Origin: Hortaea werneckii
Taxonomy: Eukaryota; Ascomycota; Dothideomycetes; Mycosphaerellales; Teratosphaeriaceae
Direction of reading: 5' to 3'
Assembly (NCBI GenBank): GCA_037044905.1
Contig: JBAOKB010000093.1
Location: forward strand, 1-64,000
Length of the DNA stretch: 64,000 bases
The translations under genes were made by a program, and so were the position numbers. This document shows positions 9,200-21,012 of this stretch, piece by piece; the first letter of the stretch is position 1; the number at the start of each line of letters is the position of its first letter. The notes below the pieces were generated by a model. It was given only the letters and a program-made list of their open reading frames with translations, was not told the DNA's origin and made no database searches.

Positions 9200-12000
9200 A
9201 CTATTCTATAATAGGGTTACTAGATATAGAAGGGAAGGTACTATATATAGTATATATAAATATATATAGGCTAGATAAGGCGACATAGAACTAGCTTATA
9301 GGCCTAGTAGAGGTAGGTATACTAGATATAGCCTTTATAGTAGAGACATAGTATATTAGATATAAATACTATATAGCGAGCCCTTATATACTAGCCTATA
9401 TACTATAACTACTAATAAGAATAGGCCTCTAATATAAAAGTAAACTATATTTATTAGGCTTAAGCTAGGTATACTAGTAGCTAAGGAAGTAGGTAGTTAT
9501 AATATCTAATACTATTATTCTAATAGTTAGGGAGGTAATAGTAGTAGAGATCTATCTACCTCTAAATATACTAGAATAGAAGGTATAAATAGTATTAGAC
9601 TATATAGTAATAGTAGAGGTAGTTCTAGAAAATATAAATATATACTATAGCCTAATTCTAGCCCTAATATTCTAGAAGTAGGAAGGATTAATTAACTAGT
9701 AGACCTATACTAATAGTATATACTAGCTAACTCTAACTAGAGAGCTAGAACTACTAGTAGGTATAGAAGTAGAGGATATCTTAATAGTAGACTACTACTT
9801 TATATAATAGACCTATATAGAGGATATACTCTACCTTTTAACTAATAGTAACCTAGGCCTAACAATAGACTATTAGTATATAATACTTATAATAGTAACT
9901 ATTCTAGAGAAAGAGGGCTAATTAGTAATAGAAACGAAGCTACTATACTATTATATTAAGAAATTTAGAAAGGAAGTACTAGCTACTAACCTATAGAAGA
10001 GGTAGGTAGCCCTTAGTATAGGTATAAAATATATATTTACTATAACTAGAGAACTAGATAGGCTAGATACTACTCTAGTAAAAGTAGTCTAGATAGTATA
10101 TATAGATATTCTATAGATAGTAGTCTAGATAGGTAGAGAAAGCTAGTACTAGGCTACTATAGAGATATTATATTATTATCTTATATACTAGGTATTTAAG
10201 TTAAATAAGAATAATAGCTCTTTCTATAGTATAATAGATAGATAGATAGTACTAGAAGAGGTAGTAGTAGTATTAGGTAAGTAGTACTATATCTAGCTAA
10301 TAGATAGGTTAAATAATAATAATAAATAGCAAGATAGTAAGAGGGAAGATAGGTAGACCTAGTTAGCTAAAGATATATATAATATAATTAGAAAGTAGGA
10401 TAGCTCGAAGGCCTATAGTAGAGATAGGGTCTATATATAAGTATTAAAGGCCCTATAATATATAATACTCCTAGTCTACCTAGTAGCTCTATTTAATATA
10501 TATATAATATAAGGAGTAATACTATAATAGTAGAACTAAACTAAGATCTAGCTATTTATAAAAGACTAGACTAAACTAAAGATAATTAGTAATATATAAC
10601 TAATTATACTAATTATAATATTCTATAAACTATTTAAGTCGCTACTACTAGAATATCTTAGAAGGCTAGACTACCTCTAGCTATACCTAGCTTAGGTAGG
10701 ATTTTAGGCTAACTACTTAACCCTAATACTAGTAGCTACTATCTATATAGTACTAGAGTAGTAGTAGTATATTAGGATACTCTTTCTTAACTTCTATATA
10801 GTATTTAATATAGTAGACTAAGGGATCCTATAATAAGGGTTAATAGTATAAAGATATCTAGCCTACTATATAGCGCTATTAGAAAGCCTAACTACTAGCT
10901 TAGTATTAAGGGTAATAGCTAATAGTAGAGTATCTATCTAGATACTATAGAGACAAGGGATATTATAGAGGTCCCTACTATCCCTACTATTATAGAATAT
11001 TATAGTAGACAACTTAATTTAGATATTAAATATAGAGACAACTAATATACTATAAGTAGTCTTCTATACTAATAATAGAGTACTATTATATTATAATAAG
11101 AGTAAGATTAGACTAATATTTAGCTAGATAGAAGACTAGTATAGCTAGAATAGTATTAAGGTAAATATAGAAAAGTATAGCTAGGTAACCTAGTAGGTAG
11201 AACTAGAGCCTATCTAGTAGGCGATAGAAAGAATTCCCTAGATATATAAATATTACTATCTAGAGTTTCTTATAACTACTATAGAGATCGATTTCTAGGC
11301 GTATTTAGAATAGTAGCTAAACTAGGTAATAAAGTAGACAAGGTTTATAGTAGAATACTTAGAAATATAGGAGGTAGAGAACTAGCTATAGATATACTAG
11401 TAGTATCTAGTACTAATTCTAGAATATAGAGCGCTATTAGTATAGGTAGTAATAGTAAAGGATATATACTAATAGTTAGTAGTAGAGTTAAGATAGTAAC
11501 CGCTAATCTAATAGATTATTTATAGAAAATATAGGTAGTAAATAAGTTAGAACCTACTAGGAGTACTAAATCTACTAGATTAATTTAAATACTATTATAT
11601 AGGCTTCTTCTAAGATCTTAAGTAGGCTAATGTCTTAAACCTTCTATAGGCGCTACTATACTCCCTAGGCTAGAAGGGTAGCTTTAAAAAGGTACTATAG
11701 AAAAATAGAATATTATAGGAGTAGAAGGTAACTATATATAAAGGTAAGTAGAATAAGACTAGTCTAAAGAGATTTACCTAGGGCTAGGTAAAGTAAAGAC
11801 TAATAGTATAGGCGCGGAAGGTATATCTAATAACTATTATTCTATAGCTAACGCGCCTAAAAAAGAGCCTAAGATTTATAGATAGCGTTCTAGTAGTACT
11901 AAGGGGTTACTAAAACAAGCTATTTTGCTATTAGTAAGGTATATAGAGATATAGCTTAGTATATAAGTATAAGGGTAGATAGTATAGGTTTTAATAGAGA
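9200..12000 (+). mobile_element. Relic of a non-LTR (LINE-type) retrotransposon, endonuclease-RT, RIP-decayed
   Basis: One plus-strand frame (codon starts congruent to 1 mod 3) keeps family motifs if stops are read through as former Gln, Arg or Trp codons. At 9628-9642 the codons read E-N-I-N-I where apurinic-type endonucleases have GD-I-N. At 9865-9873 the reading I-D-Y fits the terminal (S/I)DH box. At 10783-10809 the reading F-L-N-F-x3-F-N matches the RT box F-x-D-F-x3-F-D. At 10972-10992 the reading S-L-L-S-L-L-L matches SPLSPLL with Pro CCA turned into CTA. At 11065-11076 Y-T-N-N stands where RTs have Y-A-D-D. Every change is G to A or C to T. The order endonuclease then RT is that of Tad- or I-like LINEs. 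Element ends and the upstream ORF1 are not resolved. Confidence 0.72.
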
Positions 12001-13740
12001 GATAAGGAGTATATATATTTTTAAGTAGTAGCGAGGTTAGAAAGGAGAGAGAGTATATAAAAAAGGAAGTAGGTAGTAGAGTTAAATACTAGTTAGTAGA
12101 GTAGGTTTATAAACCTAGATTTCCTATTAAATAGCTAGTAGTAGTTATATATAGTAGGAATCTTAAAATAGATATAAAGTATTTTAGTAGAGAGCGAGAA
12201 GAGCGAGTATATAATATTAAATAAAATATAAGACTAATAGTAGCTCTAACTTATTGTCTAAGAAGATATTAATCTAGTTTACTTATCTTATAGTCTAAGG
12301 TATAATACTCGCTATTTAGAGCCTTAATAATATATTCGACCTATATAATACTAGATAGGATAGAGAGCTAAGTTTATATAAGGGTAGGATATAGTAACTA
12401 TAAAAACAATACCTACCTATATAGTATTAAGTAAGGTAGGTCTCTTTTAATAGAAATAGTTAGGTATACTACTACTAATATAGTTCTATATAACCCTAGA
12501 ATATAGGATCTTAGTAATAAGATAGGGTTTTGTAATACTAAAGCTATTACTATCTAGGCCTATATATTACTAGGCTTCTCTAAGTCTTATCTATTAGCTA
12601 GTAGTATAATAGGAATAAGCCTTATCTACTATTAAGTAATAGTATAGAGTAAATAGATATAGGGTATAGGATAATATATTAAATATTAATATAGTCCTAC
12701 CTAAAATACTAGCTAGTAGAAAAAGCTAAATCTTATATAGTAGGTTTACTAGCTAGTAGTCTAATAAAGGAGTAAGGGACATAGAATTACTAGCTAATAT
12801 AATATAGCCCTTGCGACTAAGCCTACTCTACTACCTATAGTAATAGACAAATATATAGTTTATTAGGGCCTATATATAGAGGGTAGTAATCCTCTATAAG
12901 CTAGATAGTATAAGTAAAGCTATAGTAAAAATAAGTAAGTATACTATAACTTACTACTATTAGAACTATATTTTAGTAGGATACAACTAACTATAATTTA
13001 GTAGTAGAACTCTCCTAACCTTTTAAGGTAGCTAGATAGCTTATTAAGGTAAGTCTAAGCCTATAGGTCTTATATAGAAGTAGCGGGTTAAATATATTAC
13101 TCTTATAATAGGTACCTTAGGTATACTTAAAAGGTAGATTCCTAAGAGGCGTATCTTCTAAAACTATTAAGGTAGCAAGGGATAATTTTGTCGCGTAATT
13201 TAAACTATCTTCTACTAACTTTTTCTTTTTAGTAGGAAGGTTCTTATTAGATTAGTCTAAACTACTTTTTTAGGTTAAGATAGTATATATACTACGTCCT
13301 TACTTATATTAGTAGGTCTAGTTAGTATTCTATAGGTCGTAAATTCTATATATAATAGAGTAAGGCTTCCTTACTATTATATACAAAACCTCTAACCCTA
13401 ACCTACTAATAATAGTAATATCTCGATAATAATTTATCTCTAAGTAAAACTTCTAATATAAATATTTATTATACTCTATAATATATCTAAATTTTAGAAA
13501 ATTTAAAGTATTTTCTAGTTAACTCTAACTAAATCTAATAGGCCTTAAATCTAATAGGCCCTTTAACCTTAGTCTTAGTAAAAATTTTGGGTAGGCTCTA
13601 AATCTAGTACGTACGCGTTAGATTTAATAATTTTGGATAGGCATAACGGCCGGCGTCTAGCTTGTCTCGGGGTCGTAAATTCCGATGCTATAACGGAGTA
13701 AGCCCTCCTTGGAGGACATTATAGACAAGACTAAACGAAA

Positions 13741-16700
13741 CTATTCCCGGAAACCAACCCCTAGAATACGAGTCCGCATTAGTAGACTACTAGCGACAAC
13801 ACTTACGCTACTAAGCGCCATTGCGAGCGCAGCCCACGCTGGATCAAGTCCAACATGAGACCCTCCACCTGTCTGAATCGGATACAAAACACCCGCGGCA
13901 ACAGGCAAAGCAACCATGTTGTAAAGTGCCGCCCAGACAAAGTTGAGGATAACACGTCGAAACACAGCTCTGCTAAGAGTTACGAGGGTGAGCACCGCAC
14001 GGAGGTCCGACTGGACCAATATGAAAGCGGCCGACTGTACGGCGACATCTGACCCGGAAGCGACAGCGATTCCAACGTCCGCAGCGGCCAACGCAGGCGC
14101 GTCGTTAATGCCGTCGCCAACCATGGCGACAGTGGCGCGACTTCTCTTGCTTGTCAGAGCGTTTTGGAAACCGTTGCGGCGCTTTGGTCTAAGCATTTGC
14201 TGTAAATACCTGACCTTGTCCGCTTTCTGGGCAGGTAAAACACCAGCGATGATGTTGTCTGGTGGGATACCAACATGATTACCAACGGCGTTCGCCGTCT
14301 TCGGGTTGTCTCCAGAGAGCATCCAGACGTCTACTCCCTTAGCCTGTAATGATTTGATCACTCCAGCTGCCTCAGCGCGCAGTGGGTCCGATGCAGCAAA
14401 GATGCCAATTAAGCCCCCCTTCTTCGACCCCAATTCACGACATGCAAGCAGCATAACCGAGTTGCCAGATGCTTTCCAAGACTCTAACATGTCGGCGGAA
14501 TCTTGCGGTATTGCGACAATATGGTCTTGTAACAAAGCTTCATTACCAACCAAGACCTCGTACCGTGTCTGCAATTCGCTGTGTGGCAGCTGACACGTGG
14601 CTTTCAGACCTTTGCCAGCGACCTCGACGATGTCAGAGATCTCCATGGCTGTTACGCCTTCCGAAACCGAGAAGCTAACAGCAGCACGAGCGAGTGGATG
14701 GCTGCTGTTTTCTTCCAAGCTTTTGAGCATGCCAAGAATCGTCGGCTTATCAAGCCCGGCAACAACATGAAACAACTTGTGCTGTACAACCTTTGGCTCG
14801 GCACCCTCTGTAAGAGTTCCAGTTTTGTCAAAGACCACGGCATCTAGGTTGCTTGCTTCTTGAAAGGCTTCTCCGCCACCCTTAACGAGAATTCCACGCT
14901 TCGCGGCCAGTCCGCCGCCAACAAAGAGAGCAGTTGGTGCCGCCAAACCCAGGCCACAGGGGCACGCAATCACGAAGACTGCGATCGCAAATTGAAGCGA
15001 CCAAACCGGCCAACCGCCAATACTGTTGCCCAGATAGCTAAGCGGAAGCGTTCCAGATAGCCCAAGTGCGAGCCACACCATCCAAGTCGTAATGGCGACG
15101 AGGACAACGAAGGGCACAAAGTACGCGGTGAGCAGGTCTGCAATTCTTTCCATCGGAGCACGTTTAGAGTGGCCCTCGCGCACAACTTCAATTATGGAAT
15201 CTAACATTGATGCGCCTGCTGGACTCGTGACCCTGATGGATATCGTGGGACCTTTGTTGATCGTGCCTGAAAAGATATCATCGCCCTTCTGCTTTTCAAC
15301 CATCCGAGACTCTCCTGTCAAACTAGATTCGTCGAAATCGGCACATTCGTCCAGAAGTATACCATCGCAAGGTGGACTGGAGCCGTGTGGGATTTTGACC
15401 AAGTCTCCCATGTCGATGAATTCCACATTAACCTTTTCCACTTCAGAACTGGTATTCTTGCCTTTCTGCACAACCAGACTCGCCTCCACTGATCTCAGCT
15501 TCACTAAAGCTGATACAGCGTCGCCCGATTTTGCCTTCATGTGAGCTTCTGCGAGTCTACCCAAGAGTAAGAACATGGTTAGAAATACCACCGAGTCGAA
15601 ATATGACTGCTTTGAGCTTCCCATCATATTTTTAGAGGGGTCAGATGCAGCCACAATCAATGTGGCGAGCGAAGAAAAATATGCGATGGTCGTGCCCAGA
15701 CTAATAAGCATATTCATGCTTCCGAATCGGTACAGGCGTTTCGCGATCGGTACAGGGCTTCGCGGTCGCCAGAGGGCGTAGATTTCCTTAAGCATACGCC
15801 TGTGGAAGTGATCTGCGGCAAAGAAGTACACAGGGGTCGCCATAATAAAGCTTGCCCATTCCGCCCTGCTGACGCCTTGCAAAGGGCGCATCAAGTACAT
15901 GTAGCCTTTGTCATGCTTAGACACAAGGTTCATGTAAACCACACCGAATATCAAAGAAGGAACAGCGGTGACGACGGCTAGTAATGCACGCGCAAAGACT
16001 GCCCTTTGTTCATTCTTCAGCATCTCCTGAGAACGCGCCTCCACCGATATCGGCTTGTGGATAGTTACGACGAACGACTGATCGAGATCGCTGAGGTCAG
16101 CTACGATGCGCCGGATTGTTAACTTGGGTGCATTCGGCACATATGAGATTGTTAGAACCGGAGAGTCCAGAGTCGGCGCCTTTCGTATCTCGGCCTGCAG
16201 CTCTCGAGCAGCATCCATGACGCGTTTCGGGCATTGAAGACAATGCATTCCGGTGATGCGAAGAGATATTGTCCGAGCTTGAACGGCTTCGTGCTTCGTA
16301 AGAGGCTCCAGGTCGACGAGCGTACCGTTATGGCCAGATTCTGCAATAGCGGCCAGGACCAGGCGCTCGTTTCGCTTGCCGCTGAATATCACCGAGCCCG
16401 AGTGAGCAACGAGGTTGATGTCTGCGCGTTCCACGAACGAAAGCTTCTCGATGGCGGCGGAGATTTTCCCGACACACGAGCTGCAGCTCATGCCCTCAAT
16501 CGCATATGTCGCTCGCCAGGGTCCGTCCTTGACTTCGACCGTCTTCGTTTCTTCCGATACAGGCACTGATTTGAGCTCCATCAGCTGGGCATCGTATCCG
16601 GCAGCCTCAACAGCCCTCGTTAACTCCTTCGCGACGCTTTCCGCCCTATCGGCCCTGAACTGAACGTCGGCACTGTGGCCCACAAGAGATACGTCCGCCC

Positions 16701-17283
16701 TTTCCACGGGTTCGACGCCCCGCAGTGCTTTCGTAACTTGTCCAACGCAAGAGCTGCAAGTCATACCATCAATTGAGAGTATGGCCAGGAAGAGGGGTAG
16801 CCGGTCGACGTCTCCGGATGTAGAGACCGATCTGAGCCCCACTGACGCTGTTTTCGTGCTGCTGTGCGCCGCACACATTTCACAATTCGTGTCGTGAGCG
16901 ACGCGTACGGTCTTGTCCACTTGCGACGAATTTTTTGGATCCCATCGTTCCACAGCTTCTTCCAAAGAGCCATTATGACCCGCACGTGAGGTCAGCTTCT
17001 CTTTTGACGAAGGTTCGAGGATCACATCAAAGACCTCGTAACCAGCGGACGTGAGCGCGCTGCTGATTGAGGTCGCTGAGATTGTGCTGTCATGTTGAAC
17101 GGTGACAATGTGGTTGATTATCGAGATGTTTCTGATGATTGGCACAGGGTCGAAATCGTCCATCAAGGACGTAATATGACCGACGCACGTTGGACAGTGG
17201 AGATTGGGAATAATAAAAGAGGTCTGCAAGGGTGCAGTCAGGATGCTCCGTGTCGCGGGTCGCGCCATGATGATAGTCGCCAA
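13741..17283 (-). CDS. Copper-transporting P1B-type ATPase
   Basis: Intronless, 1180 residues. Four heavy-metal-associated domains occur in order: CPTC at residues 30-33, then GMTCSSC near 176, GMSCSSC near 267 and GMHCLQC near 351. Membrane segments, TGES near 657 and the copper-site motif CPC near 774 follow. The catalytic DKTGTLT lies near 819, then the HP motif (SSHPLARA) and GDGINDAP near 1056. This is the full P1B-1 set for ATP-driven Cu(I) export. Fungal homologs are either the secretory-pathway pump Ccc2 or the plasma-membrane copper-detoxification pump (CrpA/Crp1 type), and the sequence alone does not settle which. The subtelomeric location would suit a detoxification gene (inference). 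Start: first Met, with a second at codon 6. A perfect 15-bp direct repeat lies upstream. Confidence 0.93.
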   Translation of the reverse strand: MATIIMARPATRSILTAPLQTSFIIPNLHCPTCVGHITSLMDDFDPVPIIRNISIINHIVTVQHDSTISATSISSALTSAGYEVFDVILEPSSKEKLTSRAGHNGSLEEAVERWDPKNSSQVDKTVRVAHDTNCEMCAAHSSTKTASVGLRSVSTSGDVDRLPLFLAILSIDGMTCSSCVGQVTKALRGVEPVERADVSLVGHSADVQFRADRAESVAKELTRAVEAAGYDAQLMELKSVPVSEETKTVEVKDGPWRATYAIEGMSCSSCVGKISAAIEKLSFVERADINLVAHSGSVIFSGKRNERLVLAAIAESGHNGTLVDLEPLTKHEAVQARTISLRITGMHCLQCPKRVMDAARELQAEIRKAPTLDSPVLTISYVPNAPKLTIRRIVADLSDLDQSFVVTIHKPISVEARSQEMLKNEQRAVFARALLAVVTAVPSLIFGVVYMNLVSKHDKGYMYLMRPLQGVSRAEWASFIMATPVYFFAADHFHRRMLKEIYALWRPRSPVPIAKRLYRFGSMNMLISLGTTIAYFSSLATLIVAASDPSKNMMGSSKQSYFDSVVFLTMFLLLGRLAEAHMKAKSGDAVSALVKLRSVEASLVVQKGKNTSSEVEKVNVEFIDMGDLVKIPHGSSPPCDGILLDECADFDESSLTGESRMVEKQKGDDIFSGTINKGPTISIRVTSPAGASMLDSIIEVVREGHSKRAPMERIADLLTAYFVPFVVLVAITTWMVWLALGLSGTLPLSYLGNSIGGWPVWSLQFAIAVFVIACPCGLGLAAPTALFVGGGLAAKRGILVKGGGEAFQEASNLDAVVFDKTGTLTEGAEPKVVQHKLFHVVAGLDKPTILGMLKSLEENSSHPLARAAVSFSVSEGVTAMEISDIVEVAGKGLKATCQLPHSELQTRYEVLVGNEALLQDHIVAIPQDSADMLESWKASGNSVMLLACRELGSKKGGLIGIFAASDPLRAEAAGVIKSLQAKGVDVWMLSGDNPKTANAVGNHVGIPPDNIIAGVLPAQKADKVRYLQQMLRPKRRNGFQNALTSKRSRATVAMVGDGINDAPALAAADVGIAVASGSDVAVQSAAFILVQSDLRAVLTLVTLSRAVFRRVILNFVWAALYNMVALPVAAGVLYPIQTGGGSHVGLDPAWAALAMALSSVSVVASSLLMRTRILGVGFRE

Positions 17284-17450
17284 AGTGTATCGCTTTGAAT
17301 CGCTAATAGATGCGCGTGGCCTCTCGGTTGTCCCATCTCGTCTATATACTACGAGTACACGGCGGCATTTTTGCTTTGTGCATTACGTCATTCGTTCCTC
17401 AAACTTCAATTTCCTTGGCAGAAGCCACGCTTGTGGAAGCGACGCCGGGG

Positions 17451-17531
17451 GCACAAATCGCGCAAGAAGCTCGCGACCCGCCGTAGCGCTTATAATATTG
17501 GTGCCAGGTGATTTGCGCACAAATCGCGCAA
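17451..17531. promoter_or_regulatory. 15-bp direct repeat upstream of the copper ATPase
   Basis: GCACAAATCGCGCAA occurs at 17451-17465 and again, identical, at 17517-17531, 66 bp apart. The copies lie about 170 and 235 bp upstream of the ATPase start codon. Spaced identical copies in a promoter position suggest a regulator-binding site. No known factor is assigned. Confidence 0.4.
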
Positions 17532-17559
17532 ACTTAGATACAGCCTGTCGCAACTACCA

Positions 17560-18066
17560 GCTTAGGGCGTGGCATGACGATGATCAAGTTCGTGTGGGCG
17601 ACAGCTTTACCATACGACATCTTGGCTCGCATCAGTCAACGGGTTGCGAACTACAAAGTCGTCTTCCACTTCTTCCTTCACGCCGACATTCACCAGGGAA
17701 TTTGCGCACATCTGGGTCCTGTCGGTCTTTGGTGCTCCCACCGAGATATTCGAGCCTGAGAGCAACGTACTTACCAGCGAGCACCTCCAGCAGTCTGACT
17801 ACTCGGCACCCGTTCCGAACGACAAGGCGGCTACTATCATCGGGGCAAGGCCTGTCATTTTGGAAATGTCGGCCCACTTTGGCGTCGAGCTATGGTCTAT
17901 ATCTCTCGCTGCGGGGTCGGCTGCAGCATTGGCGGTCTTTTCACCATGTGGAATCTCATGGCCTATCATCCGACACTTGATGCAGCCATCTCTATGGGTC
18001 GTTGGGGTAAGTACATGCTCTATCAGCAAGTGAAAGCGTATGCGGCTAACACCGTTTCGCGAAAGT
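17560..18066 (+). other. Possible coding fragment, unrecognised
   Basis: Between the ATPase promoter and the second RIP block, plus-strand frames read like protein but no single open frame with a start spans them. One frame is open to 18029 and contains AHIWVLSVFGAPTEIFEPES. Another, ending at a TGA near 18066, contains LFTMWNLMAYHPTLDAA and GRWGKYMLYQQ. This could be a spliced gene or a decayed copy. I do not recognise the family. The rest of 17284-19150 shows nothing I can support. Confidence 0.22.
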
Positions 18067-19149
18067 GAGTGCGGGAATCATTAAAGCAATCCTGCTCGAG
18101 ACGACTCTATTACGCTATGGCAGGTATCAGCTGGTATGGAAGGCCGCTGCCCGTACACCTTGTTAAATGAGCCTCGCCTCGATGTTGGCAAAGGAGTTCA
18201 CGGAGAATCTGGTGACCTTGAGCCTTGCCAATAGCGTGATGAGCCCGGGCGACGTCCGCTTTTTGAGCAACATCTTTGCTCGCCGGATTCCTAGCCTCTC
18301 TCCCGTACAATCCCTTCCGCTTGAACTCTTTCAGAAAAGTGTGCCATTGAAAAGTTGGTCTCGAACATGGGACAAGGTCCCACGCAGAAGGTAGGTGCGT
18401 GATGGCTAGAATGCGGTTGACGCTGTCTTCCGCTCTTACGGTTGGGTTGGTAGTTCGCCAACGTAAAATGCATAAGCATGTGAGTAAATATGCTCATTAC
18501 AGTCGGTTGGGCGGACTCGAGTACAGATGCAGAGACTTGGAACCCGTGAGTTAGCACAGGGAAAAGGGAGTCTGATAGAATTACATAGGCACGAGAAGCA
18601 GGCCAGTCGCTGTCAATCGTTTTTAAAGGTCCTAAACTCTTGTTCCCTCTTGCACACCATGCTGGTATTGACGTTCGAAGAGTATGCCTAATCATCATAT
18701 ATGGCCCTCGGTCGGGGAAAGATTATCTGTTGCAATGCGTGAGATTTGGCGTCAAGCATGAGTGTAGATTGTAATGCCTTAGAAGAGTAGCGAACATTGG
18801 GGGAACAGCAATTCCCACTACTTGGACGGGCTCCAAAATCTTGCTATCTATAATGTTGACGAGAACCTTGACAGTGTGCAGGCAGACCTAGACTTGCTAC
18901 GCTTGACACAGACAGCTGCCTAAGACTTGTGGCTTCCATGGCCACGCTATCTGACCTATGCGCAGAAACAGGCAGGCACGATGCCTTGAAAACAAGGATG
19001 GAGACAGGCTGTTGGCTTGGCAACTTCGACAGTCTGGTATTGTAAGAGGAGCGAACTTCACCTCTGCTGTAGTGATGGCCACTATGGATGGAAAATGCAG
19101 CCGACACCGTAAAGCTAGTACTAGCCGTATTTCATCCGCCGTTACAGAT

Positions 19150-20480
19150 CGACCTTACTATACCAATTAAGTATTGTTAAGCTTTTTCTATAGCTATAAA
19201 AAAGTTTTAATTTAGTTAGTAATTACGTAGACTAGCTATCTATAGTCTTTTATTGTAGTAATTTCTTATATTTAATATACTTTTGTAGTACTTAAGATTA
19301 AAGATTTAGTTATTAGTATAGTCTTTCGACTACGCTTTATTAAGGTATAATCTTTATAGTAGGGTTAAGCGCCTCTAAGGGTAATATACGAGTCTAATCT
19401 TTTATATACTTTTCTATAGGCTCTTTAAGAGGTACTACTTAATACTACTTAATAATCTAATCTATAAGAATACTATAGTAGTTATATATAGATTTGTTAA
19501 TTAGCTTAATAAGTAGATTAAGATCTATAAGGCTCTTATTCTAAGCCTACTTTTAGTTCTTTTACTAAAGCGCCTTAACCTTTTACTCTATATAATTAGC
19601 TAGTTACTATAACCTAGGTCTATTAACCTATATATAGATCTAGTAGTTAGCTATAGTCTAATCTAAGACCTTATACTACGCGCTTAGTATAAAGCAAATA
19701 GCTTTTAGTAGATTTATTATATAACTTATTTTTTATTTAGCTTTAAGTTTAATATTATATAGTAAAGCTAATAGAGCTTATATATACATAGCTTTAATAA
19801 AGTTACTCTAATTGTTAAAGATTCTATTAGCATTATAGTTATTAACTAAGACTTTCTATAAATAAAGTTAATCCTATTACTAAGCCTAACTCCTAGAGTA
19901 AGATAATATAATAATAGTCTTCCTAGAATCTAGATAATTTCTCCTATCTTAAAGAAAATTATAAGCTAGTAAGGCTAATTGTTAAGTTTAGATCGTTCTT
20001 TATAAAAGAAGTCTAGTTTAGCGACTCTAATATTATTGTTAACTCTACTAGTTAGGGTTATACTAGCTAGTTATAGTTATATACTAGTATTACGTTAATT
20101 GTTTAGAGCTATTATTATCTAAAGTATAAAGTTTCTTAAGGGTATTTAAAGTATTACAATCCTATAAAATAGTATTACGGGTTTAGAGCTCTTTAAAATA
20201 GATGTATTATTATAACTAAGTTATAGGATAATTAATTATAATAAGGCTATTAGTTCTCTACCTAATAGTTAGATTATAATATAAGTTAAACATATTAACT
20301 TCTAATAAAAACATGCCTAGTTATATATTTAACAGATTTATGTCTTTATATAACTTACTCTATTACTCTGTCCCTACAGATTATAGAGTGCCCTATTGCT
20401 CTATGCCTACGGATTATAGAGCGCTCTGCTTATGTTACTATAGGTGCTTTGTTTTCTTGTAACCCTTCTTTCGGCTCTAG
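19150..20480. repeat. Second RIP-mutated TA-rich block
   Basis: About 1.3 kb with the same TA-rich, stop-filled composition as the large block. Its right edge holds a short imperfect direct repeat (CCTACAGATTATAGAG at about 20383 and CCTACGGATTATAGAG at about 20406). It is probably a mutated transposon copy, but I could not read a transposase from it. Confidence 0.75.
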
Positions 20481-21012
20481 GTAATAGGGTTTTCTATTGC
20501 CGCGCCACTTCATCGCGTATTCGTCCAATCGTTTCTTATGTTCGTAACAAATACCTATTCGAGCTCGCGCGCGTACAGAAACACGGAGGTGCGACAATTT
20601 ATTTCGGCTGAAGCGATACTAGCCTTCCAACGACCTTTCTTCCATTATTACGGAGCTTACGATGCGCTGTATCGATGTAAGCACGGCGGAACTTTTCTTT
20701 CGAGTGCGCGTAGGAAACTGTGCGATCTTGTCTCTTAGATTTTTGGCAAGTAGCTGAAGTTCTGCCGATGTTGTCAGTTTACATCGGCTTCAATGTGGGA
20801 AATGGTACCTACCTTCCACGTGCAGCTCGCATAAGGCTCTCATGATAGACTGACCACGAGCCATCTCAGGCATAGTCTGCGGCGCATGTACTGACTCCCA
20901 ATACGTTGCACACCGCATCATTTCCGAATCTTCACGTTGCAGTCAGCCTATTCGTCTGGTTTTGCCGGGCAAAAAGCTCACCATTCAGACCTAGGCGAGC
21001 GGGGATTATCTT
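20481..21012. other. Gap without a supported gene
   Basis: Normal base composition resumes after the RIP block. Only short frames occur, for example one at 20538-20738 without family features. Nothing is called. It forms the 3' flank of the minus-strand DUF7587-like gene. Confidence 0.5.

Larger units (their letters stand above)
6050..13660. repeat. RIP-mutated TA-rich subtelomeric block
   Basis: About 7.6 kb dominated by TA-rich words (CTAG, TATA, TAGTAG). CA, TG and CG are scarce, and every frame is broken by TAG and TAA. This matches repeat-induced point mutation, where CpA becomes TpA on both strands. No intact gene is present. The only content I can name is the non-LTR retrotransposon relic at about 9.2-12 kb and a run of 25 G at 7695-7719. 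A telomere-like CTAACCCTAACC occurs at 13392-13403 near the right edge. Composition returns to normal by about 13660. Confidence 0.88.

Noticed and set aside
6050..13660. Possibility that the TA-rich block is a mitochondrial insertion or a centromere
   Set aside because: The directional C to T and G to A changes and the recoverable RT motifs explain it as RIP-mutated transposon DNA.
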